In this document: positions 23,298 through 34,575 of the stretch, one piece after another | How positions within the stretch are numbered: position 1 is the stretch's first letter | Layout of the letters: each line of letters opens with the position of its first letter | Source of the DNA: Symsagittifera roscoffensis | Taxonomy: Eukaryota > Xenacoelomorpha > Acoela > Convolutidae | Assembly (NCBI RefSeq): GCF_963678635.1 | Contig: NC_087067.1 | Coordinates: forward strand, 28,281,547-28,345,546 | Direction: 5' to 3' | Length of the DNA: 64,000 bases | Translations under genes and position numbers: made by a program | Notes under the pieces: generated by a model | The model's database searches: none | What the model saw: the letters and a program-made list of their open reading frames with translations, nothing else | Told to the model about the DNA's origin: nothing

Positions 23298-24009
23298 TCA
23301 TGGAAACAGTCCAGTCCATTCGGTTGTGCCTGTGATATGCGTCATCCGTATTCTTCTTGTAGCTCGCGATTATCACACTCCTGACTGGATGGTCCCTCCA
23401 AGTAGGAGGTCGCTCTTCTCTCATCGAATCGTCACGGGTTTTCGACTGTAAGCTTTCATGTAGCTCCTTAAGACGTTATGAGCTCGAGCCGATTTGGCTA
23501 CTGCTTGGTGTTGAACTGGGTGTATATCCCGGGAGCGTGACCTCCATCAATGGCCGTATCGGTTGCGTGTCCAGACTGTGTACAGAAGACATCGGCTCGG
23601 GTGGTATCCACACCTCTAGCCCTTCATTCATGTGCTTCTGGCCTGCTCGGTCTAAATTGAATCGACCACTGGGACGAGGAACCTCATCCACCTCCATTGG
23701 CGACTCTGGTCTCGATCCAGTTGCGGCTGGTTCTATCGTCCTCGTCATCTTTTCCTTCTGTCTCGCGAACTCTCGTTGTCGCCTCTGAAACTTTGCCATT
23801 TCCGACTTCAGCTGTTCACAGTCCGCCTCGTTCTCGCGGACCTTCTGCTCCTGCTGGTATTCCGCTCTGATCATGTTGAGATCACGCCTCGCCTGATCCC
23901 TCGCTTGATCTCTTTGAAAATTTGCCTGGTCCCTTTTGAGCTTCGCACCGTCCCTGTCAAGGTTCGCCTTGTCTCGTTCCCTTTGTTCCCTCTCTAGTTC
24001 CCTCTTCAA
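23298..24009 (-). pseudogene. Element 2 ORF3, coiled-coil region
   Basis: The piece 23476-24009 starts with a long highly charged helix built from near-repeats such as RDKANLDRDGAKLKRDQ and ends in a Pro/Ser/Thr-rich tail. A further piece (23239-23424) joins it to the hydrolase. The corresponding part of element 3 (44668-44057) is also coiled coil. A plausible role is oligomerisation; this is inferred from sequence character only. Confidence 0.55.
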
Positions 24010-24039
24010 GCTACTGAGGTCCGGGTACGCTTCCTCTGT

Positions 24040-24418
24040 CTATTGAGACCGTATCATAGACAATGGCCTGCTAGTGGAATGGGCCGCGAATCCCGCTGGA
24101 GGTCTGGTGGGGAGTGGAAATTCTCCCGCACCATATTCTGTGTTGTTGCTCAAGCCGGCGTTTCTTGCCAAGTCGAGTCTCCTCACGCCTCCACCCACGT
24201 TCCAGGATAACCAACTGGTCTGCTCCTGATTGGATATCCCCTCTGATGTGTAGCCAACCATCAAGACAGCTTCTGTCGCTGATTCCCTACATTCACCCTG
24301 CGCCTCTAACTGCAGGATGGCGTTCAACGCACAACATCTTTCATCGATTTGGGTGTAGTCGAGATCCCTCAAGCGTTTGTATAGTTAAGGTTTCCAAAAA
24401 AGATCCGCCATCGTCATA
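24040..24418 (-). pseudogene. Element 2 ORF3, N-terminal region
   Basis: The piece 24040-24372, plus a few codons upstream from an ATG near 24,411, is interrupted by a stop (24,387 region). RLRDLDYTQIDERCCALNAIL and EAVLMVGYTSEG match RLIERDFALEDPE..LTALI and EVLLMAAYGERG at the start of element 3 ORF3 (44927). The start is therefore conserved in position, about 430 bp downstream of the pol stop. Confidence 0.55.
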
Positions 24419-24848
24419 ATCTTCAGATTATCTCACGTGTCAACCAACTTGAGAAATACCTTACCAGTTAGACTTGAGAAATACCTTTTCCCCAATTGAT
24501 ACTTGAGAAATGTTTTCCTTCAATGCTGCTGATAGTGATCTTGCTCAAGACCTTCTTTCTTCTTTTAAATGAGTGCGGCTAGGTCGTCAACTCAATTTTG
24601 CAAATCAATCTGAAAATAAAACCCAGTTTTTAGAATGAGATGTCGTGTGCCTAACCTAAGCCCCCCCAATAATGTGTTTAAAACATTATCCCACCAATTA
24701 TTTACTAAAACAATTCAATAAGTGATTTTAAGAGCATGCAGATTCATTTAATGTTTTAGCACCATTAATTCTCTAAGATTTAATTGTCATGTCAATTACT
24801 TTAAAAGCCGTCTACCTGACTCGTCTACCTGAATCCGTCTACCTACCG
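24419..24848 (-). other. Non-coding gap between pol and ORF3 of element 2
   Basis: 430 bp with no open frame of note, AT-rich, with a short repeated phrase ACTTGAGAAATACCTT (about 24,449-24,490). Element 3 has a gap of about 390 bp at the same place. It could hold a splice acceptor or internal promoter for ORF3 expression; I see no specific signal. Confidence 0.5.
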
Positions 24849-25320
24849 TTATCTCCACTCTGCAAAGACCACGTGTAGGATGGCGTACAATTCCCTAGGG
24901 CTCAACTTGCCCCTGTTAGGGTCATAGACCGGCATCGAGACCTCCAATATCCCTCTTTCAACCATGAAGTCCCTCAGCCTCGTTAGTGCCAACATCACGT
25001 GTTCGGGGTCTATCATGTTCCTTTCATTGACCCTTGTTACCAAGAAGCACAGGTATTTGCCCGGAACTTATGAAACTGAGGGAGGAAGCGTAGCCATTCC
25101 TCCCAGCCCCAGTCTCTGTCTAAATAGAAACTCCACCTTCTGATACTCTCTCTTGAAATCGGCCTCCAGTCTTGATTTGAAGCTCATGTCTGCCATTATA
25201 CAGATCGCGCTTGTCCTGTCTGACAAGATGAAGTCGCTGTCCAAGATCAAGATGTTCTCTGAATATTCATTGGGTATTTCAAATTTTGTCTTGAAATATC
25301 GCCCTATGGTAAGCTCAGCC
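24849..25320 (-). pseudogene. Element 2 pol C-terminus: macro-like domain
   Basis: The end of 25068-25907 together with 24849-25043 in the same frame gives IMADMSFKSRLEADFKREY, then FLVTR, LTRLRDFMVERGI and VYDPNRGKLSPRELYAILHVVF. The order and spacing of these strands resemble OARD1/TARG1-type macro domains (recalled pattern: ...FKKKFG...GRYIYYLITK...SLEAMKSH...VTDLSMP..GCGLDRL.W..V...I..VF). A single in-frame TAA (25068-25070) interrupts it. The GCG loop is replaced by DPNRG, so ADP-ribosyl hydrolysis is doubtful even in the ancestor. Confidence 0.55.
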
Positions 25321-25907
25321 TCCTCTTGATCCAATTCTAGCCCGCTGGTCTCTCTCACTTCCCTGAGCTTCTTTATCATCAAATTTTCGGTGTAGGTAAG
25401 TCCTACCCCTACTCCCCAGACAAAAATATTTATCGACGTCGCCGTCGATGATGCCGAGTCTAAGTTATCTGGTGGTACCTCGAGCGGCCTGTCGGTTGCT
25501 GTCCAACCGAAGAGTGGGTCTTTTGTCTTCACGTGTTTTTCCGATGACACGTCGACCTGCTGGATACTTTGCTCTTCATCCCCCTCATTCTTGAGACCAC
25601 GCATCCATTCCAGTATCCTCAAGTTTGTGTTCTCCCTCCTTTCTATCTGGCTCTGCTCCAGATCTGTTTCTCGTTCAGGTATCGAGTCATTCTCCTGCAA
25701 GTAGTGCTTGCTGTCGTTGATTATTTGCCATTCATCATCGGCCACCAGCTCGCCCACACTCACTAACTCTTCGCCTATCTCATCAGAGTGTATTTTGTCA
25801 ATCAAGAAGTCATCCCCGTACCTGTTGTATCTCATGCTTGTCATCTTGCGATTGCCAGTCCTTGTTTCTGCTGTCCTCGGCAAGTCTGTTTCCGTCCTTT
25901 TCGGCAC
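25321..25907 (-). pseudogene. Element 2 pol: acidic linker between integrase and macro-like domain
   Basis: This stretch is in frame with the end of integrase but separated from it by one TAG (25908-25910). The equivalent element 3 sequence reads through, so the TAG looks like a nonsense mutation and not a natural gene end. Contents: RYNRYGDDFLIDKI, a long acidic low-complexity part, then INIFVWGVGVGLTYTENL, which is strongly conserved with element 3 (MDIFVRGVGVGLTHTENL). The last motif may begin the following domain. Confidence 0.6.
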
Positions 25908-27290
25908 CTAATTCATCTCTGGGTCATTCCAATCTTCTTCCGCAAAGGATCCCGCATCTGAGTCTTCAACTATTTTCTCATTATCATCCATGCTCACGTC
26001 TTCGTTGCCATCATTCTTCTCTCTGGTGCCTATCTCGTTCACTTCGCAAGCTGGTTCTACCAATGGGTACTCAAGTCCTTCCATGTTCTGCGCTACACAC
26101 CAGTTCTCCGGAGATGGGATATGAGGTTTCAGATTTTCATAGTGCGCTGCACGCCCTGTACTCAAGCGGTAGAACCGTCCCTGCTGATGTACCTCCGTTA
26201 TCATGAACGGTCCTCGCCATTTCTTTAGTAGCTTTTTCGTCCCCTTCGGAGGTATGTTATTCTGGAAGACCCTGACATATTGTCCCACTGCATACTGTTT
26301 CGCTTTACGTATATTCTCATCGTACTTCTTCCGCTGCCTCATTTGTGCTTGCGCCGTGTTCCTCCTGCAGAGCTCGTTTAATTCCTGTTGTGTTTTGACC
26401 GCTTCTTTCACATAAGCCTGAGGCGACGTCTTTTTCCCTTCGTATTCTGGGTAAAAGAATGTTAGGGGCATCGCTTTTTCCCTGCCTGTCAACATCATGA
26501 AGGGACTGATTCCTGTTGTCGAGTGTTGCGTGCTGTTATACGCCCCTACCACTTGCGGCAGATATTTGTCCAAGTCTGTCATATATCTCGTTCAATACAC
26601 CCTGAGCATGTTCACGAGCGTTCTGTTTTGTCTCTCAACTAGTCCGTTAGTCTGGGGATGGTAAGTAGTTGAGTGTGCTTGAGCAATGTAGGATCTCCTC
26701 ATCAACTCTTTTGTTAAGTCCCCAGCGAAGGAATTACCGTTGTCCGACTGGAATGTCATCGGAAAACCATATCGTGATATCTAATGTGTTATCAAATGGT
26801 CACAAGTCTCCTCCGCTGAGGTTGTTTGACATGGCACCGCTTCTGCCAACTTCGTAAAGTGATCTATTATAACCAGTAGTGATTATATCCCGAGTCTGTC
26901 ATGCAGACCTTCTGATGGTCTATCTGCACGAGTTCGGTAAACTCCGAGCTATCTACGGACTTGAGTGGGAACTTCATTTTCTTTATGGATCTTTCACTTG
27001 TAAACACGTCAGGCATGCGTTCACCCACCTCTCGCAAGCCTTTCTTAACCCTGGCCAGTCAAACCTGTGTAATATTCTTTGTTGTACTTTGTCTATCCCC
27101 TGATGTCCCATTTGGTCGTGCGATCTGAATAATACTTCCGTCTGGTACAACTGTGGTAGTATGATGAGGTTGTGCGTGTGTAGTATCTTCTCCTCATCTT
27201 TTCTTCTACAAGCTACCACACAATCAGCTGCGTGATAGAGTATATCTTTTCTCTCCTTGTAGAACTGGCTCAAGATCTTTTAACTGTCCT
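25908..27290 (-). pseudogene. Element 2 integrase
   Basis: Zinc-binding HHCC domain: HDQMGHQG and ACLTCLQVK (26983-27273). The catalytic core can be followed across frame breaks: QIDHQK (first Asp, about 26,917), FQSDNGN (second Asp, about 26,740) and GLVERQNR (Glu, about 26,636). After a TGA at about 26,590 the frame 25908-26582 continues AYNSTQHSTTG...FYPEYEGKKT and KWRGPFMI...GRFYRLSTG, the GPY/F-like C-terminal domain. All three DDE residues survive but stops and frameshifts block expression. It joins the cDNA to host DNA. Confidence 0.85.
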
Positions 27291-28062
27291 CCTCCAGATC
27301 ACTTTTCTCTTTGACTCCTGTCTGAATCCATTTGGAGAGATTGCTCGTCATATTTTCATTCTTCTGGGCTTGTATCAGATCTGACAGCCTATATCTCGCC
27401 TTGACGTGTTCCTTCAATGCCATTATCTGACCATTCATTTCTTCGGGATTGTAGATATCGTCCTTCAGTTTGACTCAAACTATCCTTCTTAAGATTTTCC
27501 TGTCATCTTCAGGCACCAGGTTTGTTCTGACCTTTGAATTGCACGATAGCTCCCTGAACGGTTTTCTTGATACTGCAATTTTCTCGAGTTCTTCACCTCT
27601 GCAAACCTCTTGCTGATCCAAACTGAACGTCCCTGAGGAAGTGTCAGTTTGTAGTTCCCTGTCGCGGTGCCTCATCTTCTCCTCTGCCAATATCATGCAT
27701 AGACTATCCTGATCATTGCTGCTCTTCTCTGAGTCTTCATCCCATTCATCGGACTCCCCGGACAACTTCTCTTCTTCAGCATCTTCTTCTGATGTGGCCC
27801 ACTCCCCGGACTCTTGACTCAATCCAAGGTGTTCGGCCTTCTCGTTAAATGTCACTTTCTTCTTTCGAACCATGGTTCGCCTTAGTATCTCTTCCGGGAT
27901 CTTCTCTACTAGTGACTGCACGAAATCCTTGCCATCTAATTGCTTTTCGTTCAACGAGTCCTCGCCATACGCTGCCTCACCTCTTCTCAGTATTGAGACT
28001 TCTGGTTCGTCTCTATCACTGGTCTGGACAATGGGTCTTTCGACTGCTAGACTCTCAAGTAA
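27291..28062 (-). pseudogene. Element 2 acidic tether between RNase H and integrase
   Basis: The open piece 27475-27954 (159 residues) is very acidic, with EEDAEEEKLSGESDEWDEDSE and MVRKKKVTFNEK. Element 3 has a matching region (48966-47887) with RRKTVTFVDQD and several LSGE/F repeats. It contains no catalytic motif. The conserved KxVTF resembles a protein phosphatase 1 docking motif, which is speculative. 27291-27474 is short broken sequence joining it to integrase. Confidence 0.6.
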
Positions 28063-28800
28063 TCACCTCAGGTCCTCACCTATCTTCGCACTTCCCCCCT
28101 CTACCTGTTTGAGATCGTAACTTTTCGCCTTTAGTGTTTCCCTCACTATTTTTGACTTGAGCATTACATCCATTGGCATCCCTCCATTTTTCTTCAAGAT
28201 TGTTCTCTCTGGCCGCTCTTCTGGCAATTCGGGATGATCCTCTATTGGTTTACCTGACTTGTCGAGCCATCTTGTGAGTGGAAGGCTGTCGTATGTTTCT
28301 TTGTCCATAAAAGAGAAGCCATCTTTGATTTCTGGCTTGTCTGCCTCCCTTTGTTCCTGTCTTTCGTAGAATTCCATCTTTTTACTCAAGTTATGGGCAT
28401 TTTCATGTTTGTCCCTTATTCTGCGTTCAATGATCATATTGTAGCCATCCAAGCAAACTATCTATCTCCCAATGTAGCTCTGATCCATTGAGTACGTTTT
28501 CAACCAGCTTAGTGCTCTATTGTCGACCCGTAACTTGAATGGCTCGCTACCTACGTACACCCTGTATTTCTCAACAAAGGTGGCAACCGCAAACATTTCT
28601 GCCTTGGGCGCGCCGTACATCATTTCTGTATCACTTAAGACTTTGCTCCCGTATGCTATCGGTCTCAAGACTGTCTTACCGTTCCATTCCTGCTCTCGAT
28701 GGAGTATGCCCGAGATCGCTACCACCGACGCATCCGTGTCCAGCACGTACATCCCTTTTTCCGTCGGCACTCCTAGCACAGTTGCTTCACACAACTCCTT
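28063..28800 (-). pseudogene. Element 2 RNase H and connection region
   Basis: YVLDTDASVVAISGIL (first Asp), PKAEMFAV (Glu), LRVDNRALSWL (Asp) and RDKHENAHNLSK are the RNase H landmarks of Ty3/Gypsy pol. It degrades RNA in the RNA-DNA hybrid. A TGG-to-TAG nonsense codon (28462-28464) lies between the third and fourth motif; element 3 has Trp there. The downstream piece 28063-28452 carries FSFMDKETYDSLPLTRWLD, conserved with element 3. Confidence 0.85.
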
Positions 28801-29830
28801 CTTTATCCTCTGGAATGACTCTTCCGCTGCGTTGTTCGGGTGTTCCACGTGAATTTCTTGCCTTTGTGCCTCATGAGTTGTTGCATCGGGTACACTTGGT
28901 CTGCATAGCCTATAATGAATTCCCTGTGATAGTTCGCAAAACCCAAGAAGCTCATCAGTTGATTCTCCGTTTTCGGTGATTTCCAAGTCAGCACCGCTTC
29001 TACTGCGTCTGGGTCTGGTCTGATGCCATGTTTATCTACCATCCTCCCCAGGTATTTAAATGACTCCTTGAGTATATCGCACTTTGATGGCTTGCATTTT
29101 ATTCCTGCTCTTTTCATACAAGCGTACACCTCATGTAGTCGCTCGATGTGGTCCTCTAGTGTATATGTCGCTATTACCACATCGTCCACGTAGCACATCA
29201 CCAGCTTGCCATATTTCTTCGTTACACTTGTCAATGCGTGTGCCATCAATCGTTGAAATATAGCCGTGGCGTTGCAAAGGCCAAAGCGCATACTATTCCA
29301 TTGAAACAGCCCTAGCTCGCAACCAAACCCTGTTTTGTACCTGTCCTGCTTCCTCAGTGGGACCTGCCAAAAAACCGAACCTTATTCAAGAGTTGTAAAA
29401 AAATTTGCGTCCCCTAATTTTGAGAGGCTCTGATCAATCCTATGTATGGGACAGGCACCCTTCACCGTGACGGAGTTCAGATATCGAAAGTCACAACAAA
29501 ACCTTGGTTGGTCGCCTTTCTTCTTAGCCATCACTATTCCACACGCCCACGGTGACCTGAATGGTTCTATCATATCATACTCTAGTAGGGTTTCAATTTC
29601 TTTTCTACATGCATCCGATTTGTTAGGGGTCATACGCCTCGCCCCCTCGCTGTGTGGCACCGCCGACTCTTCTAGCTCTATTTCGTGTTCGACAAGGTTA
29701 CAACATCCGATGTCTGCTTTATGTTTCGAAAAAACGTCCTCGTTCCGATTTAGTACGTCCTTGATGGCTTCGAGCTGTTCGTCCATCATCTTGCCCCTCA
29801 AGTGCTCTATTTCTACTAAAACCGGTTAAT
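28801..29830 (-). pseudogene. Element 2 reverse transcriptase
   Basis: 29382-29801 gives the RT N-terminus (EIELEESAVPHSEGARRMTP, FCCDFRYLN). Motif A reads TTLE followed by TAA (29382-29384) then GSVFWQVPL, so the catalytic Asp is Glu and the next codon is a stop. 28803-29291 resumes with MRFGLCNATAIFQRLM, intact YVDD, YLGRMV and SFLGFANYHREFI, then a frameshift near 28,850. It is dead through motif A, although motif C is preserved. Confidence 0.88.
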
Positions 29831-30393
29831 CCCTTTCCAATTCCTCTAGTGTGGGTCTTTCCGGTAAATTCGAACAGCTTGAAAGTCCATCGTCTGTCTC
29901 TGACTTAAGCGATTTCACAAGACCTGATGAATATTTTATTTTCTTCAATCTTCTCAAGATACAAATTTAATCCCTATGATTTGCACAATCAAGAACTTCG
30001 TTTTCTTTTACTTTTTCAGTCATTTCATATCGAGTTTTCGCAGGTAGAGCGTATCCCAATTGCCTTCCCCTCTGGATCGTGATAGGTATATCAAGGGTAT
30101 TCAACGAGACACTGACGCAGAGGCCACTCTTGGTTATCGAGAAGGATCTTCCTAAAATAGCGGCACTTGGACTATTTGGATTTGGGACTATGCATCATTG
30201 CTTGTTGTCACTTAGTTCATTGTAATTTTTCGACCACAAGCTTACTATTACCACTTCTTTTGCTTTCAACCTTACCCTCCTACTCAAGAATACCGGTGCT
30301 TTGTTCTCATTCGCCATTATTAAATTTACCGGTTTAATCCGTACTTCCTTTCCGGGTTCCGAATGCTGATCATCGCATTGTTTAGATCAATTG
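29831..30393 (-). pseudogene. Element 2 protease-RT linker
   Basis: No long open frame, but pieces of the linker seen in elements 1 and 3 can be read: SSCSNLPERPTLEELERD upstream of RT and, further up, ILGRSFSITKSGLCVSVSL. The region connects protease to RT. It is heavily broken by stops and indels. Confidence 0.5.
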
Positions 30394-30831
30394 TTACATC
30401 GAAATTCCTGATAAAACTCTGCCTAAAATGATTTGGTCAGACTGATCAAGATTCTCCACCACGAGGAAGCTCATCCACAAATTGCGTTTCCCCAAGTTTA
30501 AGGCTATTATTGGTGTTCTGCCTAGTACCTGCAGCGCCCCTTTGTTTGCTGCTGACTGCCGTATTCTCGAATCTATCAAGTCATCTTTGTCGAATTCCAT
30601 CCTGTTCCATGTTTCGATTGGTATGACGCTCAAGACTGCTCCTGTGTCCAATAAACCACGCAGTTGAGTCTTATTTCCACTTATGTCTATTACATGCCCA
30701 GATACGTCCTCTTCCGTCCCTATATGCATCGCATCTTCTTCCAACATGGCACAGTGTCCAATCGATCTCACTTTTAGTTCTTCTCTACCCACGTAGATTT
30801 GCCCGGCTAGGTCTTCATCACATGTTATCAT
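30394..30831 (-). pseudogene. Element 2 aspartic protease
   Basis: 145 residues with RGLLDTGAVLSVIPIETWNRM (DTG active site intact), GRTPIIALNLG, WMSFLVVENLDQSDQIILGR and a frameshift just after ILGR, where element 3 continues DFVRNFDVMIDL. Retropepsin-type protease for Gag-Pol processing. Upstream residues (LKVRSIGHCAMLEED) match element 3 and element 1, giving a continuous lead-in. Confidence 0.82.
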
Positions 30832-30863
30832 TGTCTTCGTGTAGATGTTTATTCCATCTATGT

Positions 30864-31552
30864 TTATTTCACCTCATGTGGACCATATCCTTCCGTGTAC
30901 CTATTGTCGACGCAATTTGACTTGCTGCTACTCCTCGCGAGTAGTGCCCTCACGGCTCTAAAAATTGTTTGCGGGCTTACTGTACTCAAGTAATCTGCGT
31001 ACAAATCGATGTGCATTATCGTCTGATCGCTCGGTTCACTCAGGTTTCTTGTTACTTCGTGACCGCCCACTGTGATCATCGACATTATTCTCGCTCCAAT
31101 TTTCGTTTTGCCAAATGGTTTTCCCGTCACCATCTGTAGAGTGTTGCAATTACCACCGTTTGTTGCATTCTCTGTGGCCCCCGGCACTGAGATCGTTCTG
31201 CAGAGTGTCTCATTCAATTTCTGCTTCTCTATCTCCTGCCTAACTCGTTGCTCGATTTCTTTCGTCTAGCCAAGTCTAGCTTCACCTTGTTGATTGCTTC
31301 TGCAGCAGCTTTCTCGTAGTTTATCTCCAGTGAATTCCCGACCTCGACTTCCATTGCATTTCTGACTTGCGTTACCGTTATCACCGTCTTTGTTGGTAAT
31401 TCCCCACTCGCTGCCTCTGTGCTCTTCAAATCGATTTCGGCTTGCCTCTTCCTCGTATTCTGTACCGCAGCCAGCGCTAATTTATGTTTGGGATGATGTT
31501 GATTCTTCACCGCCTCCCAAAATAACGGACAGTCCATCCTGAAATGGCCCTC
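30864..31552 (-). pseudogene. Element 2 Gag-protease spacer region
   Basis: Pieces 31229-31537 and 30864-31217. Charged, partly coiled-coil N-terminal part (EAAAEAINKVKLDLARRKK), then GATENATNG, SEPSDQTIMHIDLYADYL and an RAVRALLARSS segment. It is homologous to 1650-2309 of element 1. The domain is unidentified but conserved across subfamilies. Confidence 0.6.
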
Positions 31553-33460
31553 TCAGTTACAGAAGAAGCACCTTGCGCCTATTTTGATGATTAAGCCACT
31601 ATGAAACTCGTGTTCCTCCGTTTGGCTCATGTCTTCTTCGTCCGAAGCGTATCCCAGAATTTTCAAGCCTTGTTTGTATATCGTGCAACCCGCCACGTGC
31701 TGACCCGCTGATCCGCAATTTGCGCATGACCTACGTTTATCCATATCATCTCTCGGCTTGTACCATGACGACCTTTGCTGTTGGCCTCCCCCTTGCATTT
31801 TCCTGCCCTCTGAGTACGAATACTTCTTCGGTTTCGTCAACATGTATTCCCTCGACTTTTGTCTCATCTCTTCCGGGGTTGGTGCATTATCCGCGAAAGT
31901 GTATAATACGTTGCCAACATCGTTCTCAAGTCGTCACTTTTTACCCTGTCGATGAACTTTGAGGCGATGCTGAAAATTCTCCTGTTTGTCGATTCTTCCG
32001 GATCAATCCTTCTTCTCAGGATCTCAAGATCATCCAGGAACTTATCGACTGACTCGTCGTCCCTCTGACTTCTTTTTTCAAATCTCATCATCGCTTGGTG
32101 GCCCTTCATCCCTGAGCCGAATCGATTCAACAGTATTTCGAATATCTTTTCCGCCGTCTCAAGTTCCTCCTCCTTCTTTGCCACTACGCATTTCAACGAT
32201 GACTTCCACCCATGTGTCAATGCAGCCATCCGAGTAGTCTTTGAATTCTTTAGGCTTCGTGAAGGTCTTCCTGGATTTACAACTTCCTGCATCACTCGAG
32301 TCAGTGTTCCTTGTCGCGAACACTTCCAGTGTTCTGTTCATCATCTCCCAGGTGCTTGCCCATGTCATGGCGTCAGGTGCTACATTAGTGTTCGTACTTG
32401 AGTCCTATCGTGACTTCCACCCATGTGTCAATGCAGCCATTCGAGTAGTCTTTGAATTCTTTAGGTTTCTTGAAGGTCTTCCTGGATTTACAATTTCCTG
32501 TATCACTCGAGTCAGTGTTCCTTGTCGCGAACGCTTCCAGTGTTCTGTTCATCATCTCTCAGGTGCTTGCCCATGTCATGGCGTCAGGTGCTACATTAGT
32601 GTTCGTACTTGAGTCCTCTCGTGCATTCGTAGTGTTTGAGGTTCCACCCTTCATGATGGTCTTGGACCCCCTGCCCCTGTGCCCGTTGCAATCTTGCGCT
32701 GTAATGTTTCTCAAGAGAGCATCCAGTTTGGACTGTATGGCACATGAATTTTCTGCTTGGTCTCTGCTCATTGTGTCCATTCTCGTCTCTAGATTCCACA
32801 ATTTTTCGTTCACGGTATCGTACCGTTGCTTCATTTCCTGCATGTCCTTTTTGATATGTTTCTCACGCTCTTTGTCGGTGGCCTCTACTTTTCTTCTGTC
32901 GCCCTTGCCAGGTTGAAGGAATTGTCCAGGTTCTCGTTCTTGTTGTATCGTATATCTTTTTTTTTAGCATTTGTCGAGCTCCAACTTTGCCATCAAGTCA
33001 CCCAGCTCAAGAGAAGTTGTTTTTTCATGGCTAGCTGTTGCCCCACTTTTGATCTGCTCATCGTCTTCTTTGCCCTCTGTTGTTTTTGCAGAAACTGTTC
33101 CAAATATTTTGCTTTTCTCGGTCGTTTGTACCACCTCCTACTTCCCTCTTGGTTTCATTCCGACCATCGCTGCAATCCTCTCCGTGAACTACGTTCTTTT
33201 TGCTTGAGAATCCTCTTTTATCGTTTGCGGCGTTGTGTCGTCTACAGTATCAATTGGTGAAAACTCTATCGTCTTCTTGTCTTGTTCTTCCACATTTGGC
33301 ATTGGTGTTGATTCCGTTGTTTTCCTTTGCACCTCTGATCTGGTGTCTCAAGATCAATTTCTATAGCCGGTACAGTTGGTCCTTCCACAGCGCTTTCTTT
33401 CGTCTTGTGTTCTTTTGCGCTTCTTGTGTTGACAATGTTCTCTGAAAAGTTCTTTCTCAT
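31553..33460 (-). pseudogene. Element 2 gag
   Basis: Reading from the right: basic N-terminus (33266-33460), coiled coil with NLETRMDTMSRDQAENSC (32559-32843), capsid (31864-32295) with MRFEKRSQRDDESVDKFLDDLEILRRR and ASKFIDRVKSDDLRTML, then two Cys-rich motifs (31553-31867), RSCANCGSAGQHVAGC and CFFCN-stop-EGHF. The second zinc knuckle is split by TGA where element 3 has Leu. A 211-bp tandem duplication near the capsid start adds a frameshift. About 32,850-33,260 is broken coiled-coil coding sequence. Confidence 0.78.
32200..32621. repeat. 211-bp tandem duplication inside element 2 gag
   Basis: The block starting GACTTCCACCCATGTGTCAA at about 32,200 is repeated with a 211-bp offset, with only a few differences. 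Since 211 is not a multiple of three, it shifts the frame and would have ended gag function by itself. Confidence 0.92.
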
Positions 33461-33744
33461 TACTTTCGGATCCGACAGTGTTGTTCTTCTTTGCGACGAG
33501 TTATGATTTTTCTTTGTTTCTTGAACTCTGCTATCGGTACCCTACTTTGCCTCATGATTTTTATTTACAATTTTCTTTTTTTTTACAATATTATTATTTA
33601 CAAATTTCTACTCTAAAATTTAAAAAATCTGAAAATTTTTTTTTCCCAATTCTCTTAATAAAACATCATTCGAGTCGTAATCTTTATATTGTGGCTTAAG
33701 CTGTTTTTTTTTCGTTCTGACAGGTTCCTGGTGCTTTTACTCAA

Positions 33745-34575
33745 TTGTTGTCACACCTCGCACTGTCCCAAGACCCCTTTCTTGTAGTACTGCGACACTT
33801 CACACCGTCCCAAGACTTAGTGTTGGGACACCTCGCACTTACTCTAAAGTTGGGACACTTCGCACTGTCCCAAGACCACCCACTCAAGCGTTGGGGCACT
33901 TCGCACAGTCCCAAGACCCTTTGTCCTAGTGTTGGGACACTTCAGACTGTCCCAAGACCTAGTGTTGGGATACTTGGCACTGTCCCGAGACCTTATACTC
34001 AAGTGTTGGGAAACTTCACACTGTCCCAAGACCCTTCGTCCTAGTGTTGGGACACTTCACACTGTCCAAAGACCTAGTGTTGGGACACCTCGCACTGTCC
34101 CGAGACCTTATGCTCAAGTGTTGGGACACTTCGCACTGTCCCAAGACCCTTCGTCCTAGTGTTGGGACACTTCAAACTGTCCCAAGACCTGGTGTTGGGA
34201 CACCTCGCACTGTTCCAAGACCTTAGACTCAAGTGTTGGGACACCTCGCACTGTCCCAAGACCACCCACTCAAGTGTTCGGACACTTCGCACCGTCCCAA
34301 GACCTAGTGTTGGGACACCTCGCACTGTCCCAAGACATCTTACTCAAGTGTTGGGACACTTCGTACTGTCCCAAGACCTCCCACTCAAGTGTTGGGACAC
34401 TTCGCACTGTCCCAAGACCTCCCACTCAAGTGTTGGGACACTTCGCACTGTCCCAAGACTGCCTGCTCAAGTATTTAGACTCCTCGTACTGTCCCAAGAC
34501 CTCTTCTTTCCAGTGTTGGGACAGTCGGATCTTTTCTTCTTCGGTGTTGGGACACTTAGATCACTATCCCCGGTA
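33745..34575. repeat. Minisatellite of hairpin units in the element 2 leader
   Basis: About 20 units of roughly 36-44 bp with core TTGGGACA-CTTCGCAC-TGTCCCAA. The flanks of the core are perfect inverse complements (8-bp stem, 8-nt loop), so each unit can fold into a hairpin on either strand. Three spacer types alternate (CCTTCGTCCTAGTG, CTAGTG, CTTATGCTCAAGTG-like), giving a higher-order period of about 115 bp in the middle and a simpler period at the right end. Confidence 0.93.

Noticed and set aside
33745-34575. CRISPR-like look of regularly spaced repeats
   Set aside because: Units are contiguous with similar spacers in a eukaryotic retroelement leader, with no cas genes; it is a minisatellite.
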